A DNA stretch of 64,000 nucleotides, taken from positions 434,001-498,000 of the forward strand of contig NZ_RXFQ01000001.1 in assembly GCF_003951285.1 (NCBI RefSeq), in the 5' to 3' direction. Below the pieces are notes generated by a model. That model saw nothing but the letters and a program-made list of their open reading frames with translations, did no database searches and was not told where the DNA came from. Shown piece after piece: positions 35,558-46,594 of the stretch. The DNA comes from Variovorax beijingensis (GTDB lineage: Bacteria > Pseudomonadota > Gammaproteobacteria > Burkholderiales > Burkholderiaceae_C). Made by a program: the position numbers and the translations under genes. Every line of letters begins with the position of its first letter. The first letter of the stretch is position 1.

Positions 35558-36190
35558 CTATTGCTTGATGACGTCGGCGCCGGCAGGCGCCTTGAACTCG
35601 AACGCGCTGGCGGGGAGTGCCGGATTCACTTCGACCTTGCTGAACTTGAGCACCGAACGCTGCCCGAAGCTGTCGAGGATCTCGAGCGCGGCCAGAGCGT
35701 CGCCCTGGAAGCCGACCTGCACATTCTGCAGCTGGCCGTCCTTGTTCTTGGGCGTGGCCTTGACCCACTGCAGGCCGTCGCGCTCGGGCGCGGCCTCGAG
35801 CGTGAAGTCGGCCTGCAGCGCCCGCAGGTCGGGTGCCGCGGCAATCAGCGCGGCGGGCGTCGAGCCCAGCGCCTGCGACTGGGCGCGCTGCGTGACCTGG
35901 TTCAGGTCGGCGTCGTAGAGCCACAGCGTCTTGCCGTCGGCCACGATGCTCTGGGCGAAGGGCTTCTGGTAGTCGAACTTGAATTTGCCGGGCCGCTGGA
36001 ACTCGAAGGTGCCGGTGGAGGTCTTGGTGCGGCCGGGCTGCCCTTCGCGCGGCGGCGCCGTCACGGTCTGCGTGAACTCGGCACGGCCCGACTTGACCGT
36101 CTTCACGAAGGTCTCGAGGCTTTCAAGGCCGCCGGCCCAGGCGTTGGCGGAACACAGGAGGCCGATCAACAGCCAATGGCGAATTTTCAA
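35558..36190 (-). CDS. lolA: Outer-membrane lipoprotein carrier protein LolA
   Basis: The 210-residue periplasmic chaperone carries lipoproteins from the LolCDE complex to LolB. It has a signal peptide (KIRHWLLIGLLCSANAWA, cleavage ~residue 19), then LESLETFVKTVKSGRAEFTQTV, GTFEFQRPGKFKFDYQKPFAQSIVADGKTLWLYDADLNQVTQR and the C-terminal VLKFSKVEVNPALPASAFEF. The proposed start is TTG at 36190, with GAGGA 7-8 bases upstream and normal signal-peptide length. An ATG 11 codons further upstream (MSTSSLSEELQ) is possible but gives an unusually long n-region. It sits between ftsK and rarA. Confidence 0.93.
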   Translation of the reverse strand: MKIRHWLLIGLLCSANAWAGGLESLETFVKTVKSGRAEFTQTVTAPPREGQPGRTKTSTGTFEFQRPGKFKFDYQKPFAQSIVADGKTLWLYDADLNQVTQRAQSQALGSTPAALIAAAPDLRALQADFTLEAAPERDGLQWVKATPKNKDGQLQNVQVGFQGDALAALEILDSFGQRSVLKFSKVEVNPALPASAFEFKAPAGADVIKQ

Positions 36191-36342
36191 TTGGAGTTCC
36201 TCGGAAAGCGATGACGTTGACATGACCATACCCCGCTGCGCGCTGCGCCATGTGCGGGGCTTCATGAAGTTTTGCAACGTTATTGCAGCTTTTGCAAAGT
36301 GGCTGTCAGTGCGTAACGCCGCGGTCCGCAGGCATTTGCCGG

Positions 36343-38742
36343 CTATTCGGCGCGCGCCGGCACCAGGATCTCGCGCTGGCCGCTGCCGCTCATGGCGCTG
36401 ACGAGGCCCGCCTTCTCCATGTCTTCCACCAGCCGCGCCGCGCGGTTGTAGCCGATCTTCAGGTGGCGCTGCACCAGCGAGATGCTGGCCTTGCGGTTCT
36501 TCAGCACCACCTCGACCGCCTGGTCGTACATCGGGTCCTTCTCGGCATCGCCGCCCTCGCCCAGCATGTCGCCGTCGCCGTCGACCGTGCCGCCTTCGAG
36601 CACGCCTTCGATGTAGTCGGGCTCGCCCTGGCTCTTGAGGTAGGCCACCACGCGGTGCACTTCCTCGTCGCTCACGAATGCGCCGTGCACGCGAATCGGA
36701 AGGCCCGTGCCGCTGGGCATGTAGAGCATGTCGCCCATGCCCAGCAGCGCCTCGGCGCCCATCTGGTCGAGGATGGTGCGGCTGTCGATCTTGCTCGACA
36801 CCTGGAACGCGATGCGCGTGGGAATGTTGGCCTTGATGAGACCGGTGATCACGTCGACGCTGGGCCGCTGCGTGGCAAGAATCAGGTGGATGCCGGCGGC
36901 GCGCGCCTTCTGCGCAAGGCGGGCGATGAGTTCTTCGATCTTCTTGCCGACCACCATCATCAGGTCGGCCAGCTCGTCGATCACCACCACGATGTGCGGC
37001 TCGCGCTTGAGCGGCTCGGGATCGTCGGGCGTGAGACTGAAGGGGTTGTAGATGAACTCCTCGCGCGCCTTGGCTTCGTCGATCTTGGTGTTGTAGCCGG
37101 CCAGGTTGCGCACGCCCAGCTTGCTCATGAGCTTGTAGCGTCGCTCCATCTCGGCCACGCACCAGTTCAGGCCGTGCGCGGCCTGGCGCATGTCGGTGAC
37201 CACCGGCGCCAGCAGGTGCGGAATGCCTTCATAGACCGACATTTCGAGCATCTTCGGGTCGATCATGAGCAGGCGGACGTCGCGTGCCTCGGCCTTGTAG
37301 AGCAGCGAAAGGATCATCGCGTTGATGCCCACCGACTTGCCCGAACCGGTGGTACCGGCCACCAGCACGTGCGGCATCTTTGCAAGGTCGGCCACCACGG
37401 GGTTGCCGATGATGTCCTTGCCCAGGCCCATCGTCAGGAAGGACTTGCCTTCGTTGTAGACCTGCGAGCCGAGGATCTCGCTGAGCTTGATCGACTGGCG
37501 CTTGGCGTTCGGCAGCTCGAGCGCCATGTAGTTCTTGCCCGGAATGGTTTCCACCACGCGGATCGACACCAGCGAGAGCGAGCGCGCCAGGTCCTTGGCC
37601 AGGCCGACGATCTGCGAGCCCTTGACGCCGGTGGCCGGCTCGATCTCGTAGCGCGTGATCACCGGCCCCGGCGAAGCCAGCACCACGTGCACCTCCACGC
37701 CGAAGTCCTTGAGCTTTTTCTCGATCATGCGCGAGGTCATCTCGAGCGTGTCGGCCGAGACCGTTTCCTGGCGCGCCTGTGCGGCGTCGAGCAGGTCGAC
37801 CTGCGGCAGCTTGCTGTCGGGCAGTTCCTTGAAGAGCGGCTTCTGGCGCTCCTTGACGACGCGGTCGCTGCGGGGCACCTCGGTCATCGCGGGCTCGATC
37901 TGCACCGGCGGCGACGCCGCGCGGCGCTTCGGACGCGGCTCGATGCGCAGTTCTTCGTCGCCGTCGGCATCCATCGGCTCGCCGCCGGCCGCCGAGCGCG
38001 AGAACGGCAGGTCTTCGGCCTCGGCACGCTCGCGGGCGGCCTGCTTGCCCATGGCGATGTCGGCCGCCATCTCGCGCTTTTCGCGGCGCGACTCGAACAG
38101 CGAATAGGCCCGTGCGCCAATGCGTTCGGCGATCTGGCTCCAGGAGAAACGAAACACCAGCGCCGAGCCGATCACGCCGGCCGCAATGGCCACCAGCGCC
38201 GATCCGGTAAAGCCCATCCAGCGCACGCTTGCGGGCCCCACCAGGTAGCCCAGCGCGCCGCCGCCCGAACCCGGCAGGTGGGACTCGAGCCGGTAGAGGC
38301 GCGACCACTCGAGCACCGCGCTCGCGCACAGCAGCAGCACCAGCCCGAACCAGAACGCCAGGCGGCTGCGGTTGAAGCGCCCGCGCACTGGCTGCTCGGC
38401 CGGCGCAGCCTCGCCGCCGCGCAGCCAGTTGGCCAGCGACGAGAGCCATGCCCGCAGGCCCGCCGCGAGGCACCACCACACCGAATAGCCCACCAAAAAA
38501 TAGCTGCCGTCGGCCAGCCAGGCGCCGATGCGGCCGCCCCAGTTCTTGATCTCGCCGCCGGTGCCGGAGGTCGACCAGGCCGCATCGGAGGGCGTGAAGC
38601 TCAGCATGGCCAGCAGCCAGAACAGGAGCCCCGCAAAGCCCGCCACCAGCGTGATCTCGTGGGCGAAGCGCATGGCGCGCATGCGCACCGGCTGCCCCTC
38701 GGCGGCAGAAGAAGATTGAAGTGTATTGAGCGAATAGGTCAT
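36343..38742 (-). CDS. ftsK: DNA translocase FtsK
   Basis: The 799-residue septal DNA pump clears chromosome dimers at division. Four membrane segments occupy residues ~28-205 (e.g. [21 protein letters not shown] and [19 protein letters not shown]). A charged linker follows, then the RecA-like motor with [15 protein letters not shown] (Walker A, ~461-468), [12 protein letters not shown] (Walker B) and [24 protein letters not shown]. The C-terminal gamma domain (~735-799), [33 protein letters not shown], recognises KOPS sequences. The linker is short compared with E. coli FtsK (1329 residues), as in many betaproteobacteria. The ATG at 38742 is preferred to an upstream TTG. Confidence 0.96.
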   Translation of the reverse strand: MTYSLNTLQSSSAAEGQPVRMRAMRFAHEITLVAGFAGLLFWLLAMLSFTPSDAAWSTSGTGGEIKNWGGRIGAWLADGSYFLVGYSVWWCLAAGLRAWLSSLANWLRGGEAAPAEQPVRGRFNRSRLAFWFGLVLLLCASAVLEWSRLYRLESHLPGSGGGALGYLVGPASVRWMGFTGSALVAIAAGVIGSALVFRFSWSQIAERIGARAYSLFESRREKREMAADIAMGKQAARERAEAEDLPFSRSAAGGEPMDADGDEELRIEPRPKRRAASPPVQIEPAMTEVPRSDRVVKERQKPLFKELPDSKLPQVDLLDAAQARQETVSADTLEMTSRMIEKKLKDFGVEVHVVLASPGPVITRYEIEPATGVKGSQIVGLAKDLARSLSLVSIRVVETIPGKNYMALELPNAKRQSIKLSEILGSQVYNEGKSFLTMGLGKDIIGNPVVADLAKMPHVLVAGTTGSGKSVGINAMILSLLYKAEARDVRLLMIDPKMLEMSVYEGIPHLLAPVVTDMRQAAHGLNWCVAEMERRYKLMSKLGVRNLAGYNTKIDEAKAREEFIYNPFSLTPDDPEPLKREPHIVVVIDELADLMMVVGKKIEELIARLAQKARAAGIHLILATQRPSVDVITGLIKANIPTRIAFQVSSKIDSRTILDQMGAEALLGMGDMLYMPSGTGLPIRVHGAFVSDEEVHRVVAYLKSQGEPDYIEGVLEGGTVDGDGDMLGEGGDAEKDPMYDQAVEVVLKNRKASISLVQRHLKIGYNRAARLVEDMEKAGLVSAMSGSGQREILVPARAE

Positions 38743-38836
38743 GAAAAACGCGGCACCCAATCCTTCGAAACGGCGGCTGGGCGCCTGAACACTACAACAA
38801 AAGGGCGCGGCCGCCTGAAACGCCGGACCCGGCGGC

Positions 38837-40652
<1,816 letters not shown>

Positions 40653-40672
40653 GCGAGCGGCCCCAAAAGGGC

Positions 40673-40678
40673 TATAAT
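40673..40678 (+). promoter_or_regulatory. Consensus -10 box of rpmB-rpmG
   Basis: A perfect TATAAT lies 21 bases after the trxB stop; transcription would start around 40685, immediately at the long 5' hairpin. The -35 region is poor (CTTTAA/GCTTTA near the end of trxB). Upstream CCCCAAAAGGG may contribute. Confidence 0.65.
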
Positions 40679-40682
40679 CCGA

Positions 40683-40735
40683 GGCTTTGCCGAAATAGCC
40701 CCTTTTCACGAGGGGCCGAGAATCCAGGCAAAGCC
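40683..40735 (+). promoter_or_regulatory. rpmB 5' leader stem-loop
   Basis: GGCTTTGCC (40683-40691) pairs perfectly with GGCAAAGCC (40727-40735), and GCCCC (40698-40702) with GGGGC (40712-40716) forms an inner stem. The outer stem begins where transcription from the TATAAT box should start, so the mRNA would open with a 53-base two-stem structure. It ends 97 bases before the rpmB ATG. A role in ribosomal-protein autoregulation or mRNA stability is possible but unproven. Confidence 0.6.
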
Positions 40736-40832
40736 GGGGTACCGCCACCCGTTTTCTGGCGAGGTCAAGCTGCAAAACACCTGCAATCGCCACGATTGCG
40801 CCGGTGCCAGCTGTTCAAGAAAGAGTGTCCTC

Positions 40833-41066
40833 ATGGCACGCGTATGCGACGTAACGGGCAAAGGCCCGATGGTCGGAAACAACGTTTCCCACGCCAACAA
40901 CAAAACCAAGCGCCGGTTCCTGCCGAACCTGCAATACCGCCGTTTCTGGGTCGAGACTGAAAACCGCTGGGTTCGCCTGCGTGTTTCGAGCGCCGCACTG
41001 CGCCTGATCGACAAGAACGGCATCGACGCCGTGCTCGCAGACCTGCGTGCACGCGGCCAAGCTTAA
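40833..41066 (+). CDS. rpmB: 50S ribosomal protein L28
   Basis: The 77-residue basic protein begins [32 protein letters not shown] and continues [32 protein letters not shown]. It matches L28, a large-subunit protein near the E site. Length and sequence are typical of betaproteobacteria. It is followed by rpmG after 11 bases, in the conserved rpmB-rpmG operon, and is preceded by a strong -10 box and a structured leader. Confidence 0.98.
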   Translation: MARVCDVTGKGPMVGNNVSHANNKTKRRFLPNLQYRRFWVETENRWVRLRVSSAALRLIDKNGIDAVLADLRARGQA

Positions 41067-41077
41067 GGAGCTGAATC

Positions 41078-41251
41078 ATGGCAACGAGCAAAGGCGGACG
41101 CGAAAAGATCAAGCTGGAATCCACCGCGGGTACCGGCCACTTCTACACGACCAGCAAGAACAAGAAGACGATGCCTGAAAAGATGTCGATCATGAAGTTC
41201 GACCCCAAGGCACGCAAGCACGTCGAATACAAGGAAATCAAGCTGAAGTAA
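41078..41251 (+). CDS. rpmG: 50S ribosomal protein L33
   Basis: The 57-residue protein reads [40 protein letters not shown], then [17 protein letters not shown]. This is L33 of the cysteine-free type, lacking the zinc ribbon CxxC pairs of the C+ form, so it needs no zinc. AAGGAG precedes the ATG by 7 bases. It is translationally close to rpmB and is followed by a strong intrinsic terminator. Confidence 0.98.
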   Translation: MATSKGGREKIKLESTAGTGHFYTTSKNKKTMPEKMSIMKFDPKARKHVEYKEIKLK

Positions 41252-41271
41252 TTCGGCCCGGTTTCCCCCGC

Positions 41272-41304
41272 AAAAAACCCGCTGCTCATTCCAGCGGGTT
41301 TTTT
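41272..41304. terminator. Bidirectional intrinsic terminator after rpmG
   Basis: CCCGCTG (41278-41284) pairs with CAGCGGG (41292-41298) with a 7-base loop, flanked by six A on the left and six T on the right. It terminates rpmB-rpmG 20 bases after the stop and could also act on the opposite strand. Confidence 0.93.
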
Positions 41305-41369
41305 GTTGCCTGTCGAATGGCCATGGGCAGCTCCCTGCCCGGCCAAGCAGAGCGCAATGCGACAGGCGC

Positions 41370-41398
41370 AAAAAAGCCGGCCCAAGAGCCGGCTTTTT
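41370..41398. terminator. Bidirectional intrinsic terminator after desaturase gene
   Basis: GCCGGC (41376-41381) pairs with GCCGGC (41388-41393) over the loop CCAAGA, flanked by A6 on the left and T5 on the right. It lies 24 bases beyond the desaturase stop on the minus strand and works with the preceding terminator to separate the convergent genes. Confidence 0.9.
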
Positions 41399-41421
41399 GA
41401 TAGGCGCAGAGGCCTGCCTGA

Positions 41422-42636
41422 TCAGGCGCGTGCGGCGCGCAGGCGGGTCGAGAACTCACGCAGGCCGGCGATGCCGCTGGCCTCAGCGCGGTGGCACCAG
41501 GCCGCCAGATCGGCCGCCAGCTGCTCGCGCGACTGCGAGGTGTTGAGCCAGAGCTGGCGCAGCTCTTCGCGCATGGTGACCATCTTGTCGATCACCGGGT
41601 GGGCGGCGCGCGCCTGCACGAGGTGCGTGCGGGCCGATGCCGGCACCTTGTCGTCGTCGCGATGCAGCCAGTTCTTGGCCGCCTTGAGCACCGAGATGTC
41701 GCCGCCCTTGGTCTTGAGCGCAGCCAGTTCGGCCTTGGTGACGCGGCGCATCTCGCGGGCATAGCCGGCCATGACCTCATAGCGGTTGGCAATCACGGCC
41801 TCGAGCGTCTTCTCGTTGGCCACGGGCTGGATGTCGCCCATCAGCATCTTCGGCGGCACCTTCTTGACCTTGGCCCAGCCGATCTTCTGCATCATCTGGA
41901 TGTAGACCCAGCCGATGTCGAATTCGTACTTCTTGACCGAGAACTTGGCCGAGGTGGGATACGTGTGGTGGTTGTTGTGCAGCTCTTCGCCACCGATGAT
42001 CAAGCCCCAGGGCGAGACATTGCGGCTGGCGTCCGGCGCCTCGAAGTTGCGGTAGCCCCAGTAGTGGCCGATGCCGTTGATGATGCCGGCCGCCGTGATC
42101 GGGATCCACAGCATCTGGACGGCCCAGACCGTGAGGCCGAGCACGCCGAACAGCGCCAGGTTGATGACCAGCATGAGGCCCACGCCTTGCCAGCTGTAGC
42201 GGGTGTACAGGTTGCGTTCGAGCCAGTCGTCGGGCGTGCCGTGACCGTAGCGGTCCATCGTTTCCTTGTTCTTCGACTCGGCGCGATACAGCTCGGCGCC
42301 GCGCCACAGGACTTCGTCGATGCCCTTGACCTGCGGGCTGTGCGGGTCTTCTTCGGTTTCGCACTTGGCGTGGTGCTTGCGGTGGATGGCCACCCATTCC
42401 TTGGTCACCATGCCGGTGCCGAGCCACAGCCAGAAGCGGAAGAAATGCGAGGGGATCGGGCCCAGATCCATGGCCCGGTGCGTCTGCGTGCGGTGCAGGA
42501 AGATCGTGACCGCAGCGATCGTGATGTGCGTGGTGACGAGCGTGTACAGCACGACTTGCCACCATGTGAGGTCCCACAAGCCGTGTCCGAGCCAGTCGAT
42601 GGCCGCGCTCAAAACGGCAGAGTCAGGAATCAACAT
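41422..42636 (-). CDS. Acyl-lipid/acyl-CoA delta-9-type fatty acid desaturase
   Basis: The 404-residue integral membrane di-iron enzyme introduces a cis double bond into a fatty acyl chain. The three histidine boxes are HRTQTHR (48-54), HRKHH (85-89) and HNNHH (220-224). Four membrane segments are visible, including VVLYTLVTTHITIAAVTIFL and LMLVINLALFGVLGLTVWAV. The ~130 residues after the last box form a charged cytosolic tail (e.g. EMRRVTKAELAALKTKGG) that is longer than in minimal desaturases. It is monocistronic and followed by a terminator. It likely adjusts membrane fluidity; the electron donor is not encoded nearby. Confidence 0.92.
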   Translation of the reverse strand: MLIPDSAVLSAAIDWLGHGLWDLTWWQVVLYTLVTTHITIAAVTIFLHRTQTHRAMDLGPIPSHFFRFWLWLGTGMVTKEWVAIHRKHHAKCETEEDPHSPQVKGIDEVLWRGAELYRAESKNKETMDRYGHGTPDDWLERNLYTRYSWQGVGLMLVINLALFGVLGLTVWAVQMLWIPITAAGIINGIGHYWGYRNFEAPDASRNVSPWGLIIGGEELHNNHHTYPTSAKFSVKKYEFDIGWVYIQMMQKIGWAKVKKVPPKMLMGDIQPVANEKTLEAVIANRYEVMAGYAREMRRVTKAELAALKTKGGDISVLKAAKNWLHRDDDKVPASARTHLVQARAAHPVIDKMVTMREELRQLWLNTSQSREQLAADLAAWCHRAEASGIAGLREFSTRLRAARA

Positions 42637-42769
42637 TGAATTAAGTGCTCCATGGCCACGCGAAGGTGCAGCCTTTCAGTTAACCCGCGATTTTAAGGTG
42701 GCAGGGCCAAAAAGAGGCCTTTTGTCCTTTCACAAATGCGCAGATTTACCCTAGTTTGGAGTGCCGTGC

Positions 42770-44041
42770 CTATTTGCGGTTCCACACCGCTGCAAAGAAA
42801 CCGTCTGTTGCGTGGCGGTGAGTCCACAGCCGCAGATAGCGGCGGCCGTCCGCTCCGCCTGCGCAGAGCGCCTCGGCCCCCTCCACCTTGAGGCCCTGCA
42901 GCAGCTCCGCGGCGTCCTGGGGCACGAAATCGGGGTTGGCGGCGCTGAAAGCCTCGGCAATGGCCTCGTTTTCCTCGGGCAGCACGCTGCAGGTGGCATA
43001 GACCAGCCGGCCACCCGATTTCAGCAGGCGTGCCGCGCTTTGCAGGATGGCGGCCTGCTTGACCGTCAATTCCTCGACCGATTTGGGCGACTGGCGCCAT
43101 TTCAGGTCCGGATTGCGGCGCAGCGTGCCCAGGCCCGAGCAGGGCGCGTCCACCAGCACGCGGTCGATCTTGCCGGCCAGGCGCTTGATGCGGTCGTCCC
43201 GCTCATGCGCAATGGCGGCCGGATGCACGTTCGACAGCTTGCTGCGCGCGAGCCGCGGCTTGAGCGCATCGAGCCGGTGGGCCGAGGTGTCGAAGGCATA
43301 GAGCCGGCCGGTGTTGCGCATGGTCGCGCCGATGGCCAGCGTCTTGCCGCCGGCGCCCGCACAAAAATCGACCACCATCTCGCCCCGCTTGGCGTCCAGC
43401 AGCAGCGCGAGCAGTTGGGAACCCTCGTCCTGCACCTCGACGGCGCCGCGGGCGAAGGCGTCCAGCTTGGTCAGCGCGGGCTTGCCGTCGATGCGCAGGC
43501 CCCAGGGCGAGAACGGTGTTGCTTCCGATTTGATAGCAGCCTTCGCAAGCTCGGCCTTGACCTCCGCCCGCTTGTCGGTCAGAGCATTGACGCGAAGATC
43601 GAGCGGCGCGGGCTGCTGCAGGCTTTCGACCAGGGCCCAGAAACCGTCGCCCAACTGGGCCTTGAGCGGCCCCGCCAGCCATTCGGGCAGGTTGTGGCGA
43701 TGGCGTTCGAGCAGATCGTCCGGCTTGACGGCGTCGCAATTGTCGAGCCAGCGCTTTTCGGTGTCGTTGAGGGCGCTCTTCAGGAAGTCGCGCGGGCCAT
43801 GAAAGCCCAGGATCGCCATGCGGCGCTCCTTCGAACCGCTGCCCGAGGGCGAGAGGTGGTCGAACAGGAGCTTCTTGCGCAGCACGGTGTAGACGGTCTC
43901 GGCGAGCGTGGCGCGCTCGCGCGGGCCGAACTCGCGGTGGTCGCGGAAAAAGCGCGAAACGACCTGGTCGGCCGGGTGATCGAATTTCAGGACAAGGCCG
44001 ACCAGATCGGCGGTGGCCTCCAACAGGGCTTTGGGGTGCAT
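42770..44041 (-). CDS. RsmB/NOP-family rRNA cytosine-C5 methyltransferase
   Basis: The 423-residue SAM-dependent RNA methyltransferase carries, in order, EVQDEGSQLLALLLDAKRGEMVVDFCAGAGGKTLAIG (motif I region, ~205-240) and VLVDAPCSGLGTLRRNPDLKW (motif IV with Cys). It also has LVYATCSVLPEENEA (motif VI with the catalytic Cys). The N-terminal ~130 residues are an RsmB-like helical domain, but whether it acts on 16S C967 (RsmB proper) or another site cannot be told. It is separated by 133 bases from the desaturase gene and by 28 from the M48 peptidase gene upstream. Confidence 0.9.
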   Translation of the reverse strand: MHPKALLEATADLVGLVLKFDHPADQVVSRFFRDHREFGPRERATLAETVYTVLRKKLLFDHLSPSGSGSKERRMAILGFHGPRDFLKSALNDTEKRWLDNCDAVKPDDLLERHRHNLPEWLAGPLKAQLGDGFWALVESLQQPAPLDLRVNALTDKRAEVKAELAKAAIKSEATPFSPWGLRIDGKPALTKLDAFARGAVEVQDEGSQLLALLLDAKRGEMVVDFCAGAGGKTLAIGATMRNTGRLYAFDTSAHRLDALKPRLARSKLSNVHPAAIAHERDDRIKRLAGKIDRVLVDAPCSGLGTLRRNPDLKWRQSPKSVEELTVKQAAILQSAARLLKSGGRLVYATCSVLPEENEAIAEAFSAANPDFVPQDAAELLQGLKVEGAEALCAGGADGRRYLRLWTHRHATDGFFAAVWNRK

Positions 44042-44069
44042 GCCCCGATTGTCTCAGCCGGGCGGCCTG

Positions 44070-45923
44070 CTACGCCGTGCGCGTCCAGATCGCCCCGAAA
44101 GCCTGCCGCTCGATTTCGGCCAGGGTGGGCGAATGGCCGGCCCAGAGCACCAGCGCGGCGCCCGGCAGGCTCAGCGTCTGCTCGAGCTGGCGGCAAAGCT
44201 GCCAGCGGTCGTCGTCGTCCAGCCCCGGCAGTTCGATGAACACGACGTAGGCCCGGCGCCACGGGAATTCGCGCAGGATCTTGCGAACCACCCAGGCCCG
44301 CGAAATGGGCAGGCAGCGCGCGAGGTCGGCCTGCAGTTCGCCCAGTTCGTGGTCGTTCAGGTCATGCCGGGCGATCTGGCTGAAGAAAGGCGTCTCGGTG
44401 ATCTCCTCCCAGGCGCGGGCCTCGGCTTCCTCGGCCTCCTTGAGTCGGCCGCGCCAAAGCTTGAGCGCTTCCTCGTCATGGATTCCTGCATCGGGATCCT
44501 CGAGCGCGCCCACTGCACTTTTCGCGGCCCACCACCGGCTGGCCGCGCTGGAGCCGTACAGGCGCTCGAGCACGGCCAGGCGCGCCGCGCGGTCGCGCAG
44601 AGGCAGCATCTGGGCCAGTCCGCGCAGCGCGCCGGAGTGCTCGGGCGCGATCTGGAGCGCGCGTTCATAGCGGGCACGCACCGGGGCGGCCGGATCGAGC
44701 CGCCGTTCGGAATCCGCCCACTCCACCAGTTCGTCGGGTGTGTTGCGCTCGCCCCGAGCCGCAAGCAGGTCGACGCGTTCGCGGATGCGCGAGCGATGCG
44801 CGTGGTGCTGCGTCCAGTCGCCGGCGTGGGCGCGGCGCCATTGGTTGTCGAAATGCGCGATCCACTTGGCGCTGTCGGCCAGCATGCCCAGCGCGGGTTC
44901 GGTCGACCAGGGCGGCACCACGGCCTTCTGGCCGAGCGCCTCGAGCCGGTCCCGCAGCACCGGATGGGTGTCTTCCAGGTCGCTCACGCGCCGCATGGCT
45001 TCGCGCAGGGCCTGGCGCGCGAATTCGGCATCCGGCGGCGTGGCGGCGCGCGCCCTCAGGGCCTCGAAGGGACCGGGCGGCTGTGGCTCCCGTTCGGCGC
45101 GCGCCCAGTGCGAGGCCCAGAACTCGTCGGCATACCAGCTGCCCTTGATGGCGATTTCGGTCAAGGCGGCCGCGGCAACGGGCGTGCCCAGCAGGCGGCC
45201 GGAGATGCGGTCGGCTTCGTATTCGTCCTGCCGCGCCAGCGCGAAGGTGCGGGCCGCGAAGCGCGGAAAGTACCAGCGAAAAAAGGCCTGCGACACCAGC
45301 GCCATCATGCCTTCGTCGCGCTGCAGGCTGGCGTCCAGCTTCAGCCACGAGAGCCGCGTGCGGTAGATCCAGGCACTGAGCTGGCCGTGGTTGCCGCGCA
45401 AATGCCCATATTCATGCGCGAGCACCGACAGCAGCCGCCGCCGGTCCAGCATCATGAGCAGCGGCAGCCCGATGCTCAGGGAATTGACCGCCCCGCCGAA
45501 CAGCCCGAAGCGCGGCACCTGCCGGATGCTGGCGTTGAACTCGTCGTCGAGATAGACGCGGTGGACCGGCGGCCCCTTGATCTTCTTGCGGATGCGCTCG
45601 AGCGCCTCGAACAGCGCCGGCGCATCCGCGCGCGAAAGCTCGCGCCCTTCAGGTTCGTCGAACCGAACCCACAGCGCGCGCAGCGTGGCCCACAGCAGGC
45701 CCAGGGCGAACAGCAGCAGCCAGCCGCGCGTGAAGCTGAAACGCCCGCGTCCGGCAGCCAGCGCGACCCAGGCGATGATGCCGACGGAAAGCGCGAGGCA
45801 GGCCAGCACCCAGAGATAGCCGAGCGCGGCAAAGGCCGCGACGCCGCGCCGGTAGCGCGCGCTGTCGTCCGCGCTGGCATGCTCGCTCAGCCTGACGAGG
45901 TGAACAAAATCAGCGCGATCCAT
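44070..45923 (-). CDS. M48-family zinc metallopeptidase, membrane-anchored
   Basis: The 617-residue protein has two N-terminal membrane segments (GYLWVLACLALSVGIIAWVAL and WLLLFALGLLWATLRALWV, residues ~35-87). An M48 peptidase domain follows with the zinc motif HEYGH (170-174) in LSVLAHEYGHLRGNH and a downstream Glu ligand in RQDEYEADRISG. The C-terminal ~250 residues are cytosolic-like, with RALQIAPEHSGALRGLAQML resembling a TPR helix pair. HtpX-type proteases act in membrane protein quality control; the long C-terminal half makes this a different M48 subgroup. The ATG at 45923 is 44 bases from the divergent DUF1653 gene. Confidence 0.88.
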   Translation of the reverse strand: MDRADFVHLVRLSEHASADDSARYRRGVAAFAALGYLWVLACLALSVGIIAWVALAAGRGRFSFTRGWLLLFALGLLWATLRALWVRFDEPEGRELSRADAPALFEALERIRKKIKGPPVHRVYLDDEFNASIRQVPRFGLFGGAVNSLSIGLPLLMMLDRRRLLSVLAHEYGHLRGNHGQLSAWIYRTRLSWLKLDASLQRDEGMMALVSQAFFRWYFPRFAARTFALARQDEYEADRISGRLLGTPVAAAALTEIAIKGSWYADEFWASHWARAEREPQPPGPFEALRARAATPPDAEFARQALREAMRRVSDLEDTHPVLRDRLEALGQKAVVPPWSTEPALGMLADSAKWIAHFDNQWRRAHAGDWTQHHAHRSRIRERVDLLAARGERNTPDELVEWADSERRLDPAAPVRARYERALQIAPEHSGALRGLAQMLPLRDRAARLAVLERLYGSSAASRWWAAKSAVGALEDPDAGIHDEEALKLWRGRLKEAEEAEARAWEEITETPFFSQIARHDLNDHELGELQADLARCLPISRAWVVRKILREFPWRRAYVVFIELPGLDDDDRWQLCRQLEQTLSLPGAALVLWAGHSPTLAEIERQAFGAIWTRTA

Positions 45924-45967
45924 CCGACTTTCCTCCACCAGCCTCACATTGAAAGGCCAGCAAGAAC

Positions 45968-46207
45968 ATGAACGACAACAACAACGACCTGCCACCCCTG
46001 ATAGAGACGCCTCCCGGCCGCTATCGGCACTACAAGGGCGGCGAGTACGAGGTGCTGGGCACCGTGCGCCACAGCGAAACGCTGGAACCGATGACGCTGT
46101 ACCGCGCGCTCTATGGCGCGAAGGGGCTGTGGGTCCGCCCGGCCGCGATGTTCGAGGGCACCGTGGAGATCGATGGCGTCCCCCAACGACGCTTCGCGCC
46201 GGCCTAG
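45968..46207 (+). CDS. DUF1653 domain protein (79 aa)
   Basis: The 79-residue protein contains PPGRYRHYKGGEYEVLGTVRHSETLEPMTLYRALYGAKGLWVRPAAMFEGTVEIDG. This is the DUF1653 domain (YxHYKGxxYxVxGxARHSET...), a small beta-rich family of unknown function that is widespread in bacteria. The N-terminus is Asn/Asp-rich (MNDNNNDLPP). It is divergent from the M48 peptidase gene and converges on the I78-type lipoprotein gene. Confidence 0.9.
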   Translation: MNDNNNDLPPLIETPPGRYRHYKGGEYEVLGTVRHSETLEPMTLYRALYGAKGLWVRPAAMFEGTVEIDGVPQRRFAPA

Positions 46208-46244
46208 AACGCTACGTATTCCATAGCGCCAGCCCCAACGCGCC

Positions 46245-46559
46245 TCAGCCGCAGCGAACGTCCGTCACGCGGCCGCGCGCATCCACATCGAGGTTCAGGC
46301 GCCCGCCATTGAGTTCCATCGTCACCGCCTCGCCGGGCTTCAGTGCGCGCACCGTGCCCGCACCGGCGCGCACGCGGGCTGCGGCCTCGAGCTGAGGCGA
46401 CAGCGGCTGCCCGACAGCGAAGCGCGCGCCGTCCGCATTGCACTGGAACACCGGCTCGGGCGGGGCAGCGGATGCGGGGGCTGGTGCGGGGGCTGGCGCG
46501 GCGCAGGCCGACAACAGGACAGCGCCGGCGACCGCGGACAGTAGCGATTGGGTTTTCAA
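46245..46559 (-). CDS. I78-family peptidase-inhibitor-like lipoprotein
   Basis: With a TTG start at 46559 (GGGAG six to seven bases upstream) the 104-residue product begins with a lipoprotein signal, KTQSLLSAVAGAVLLSACAA, with Cys at residue 20. An Ala/Pro linker and an I78 inhibitor domain follow: FQCNADGARFAVGQPLSPQL, VRALKPGEAVTMELNGGRLN and VDARGRVTDVRCG, including the paired cysteines of the family. I78 members inhibit serine peptidases such as subtilisin. The ATG at 46592 would add 11 residues before the signal peptide and is less likely. It lies 35 bases downstream of purN on the same strand. Confidence 0.82.
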   Translation of the reverse strand: MKTQSLLSAVAGAVLLSACAAPAPAPAPASAAPPEPVFQCNADGARFAVGQPLSPQLEAAARVRAGAGTVRALKPGEAVTMELNGGRLNLDVDARGRVTDVRCG

Positions 46560-46594
46560 TTCGTGCTCCCGAAAACCCGCGAATATAAACAAAT

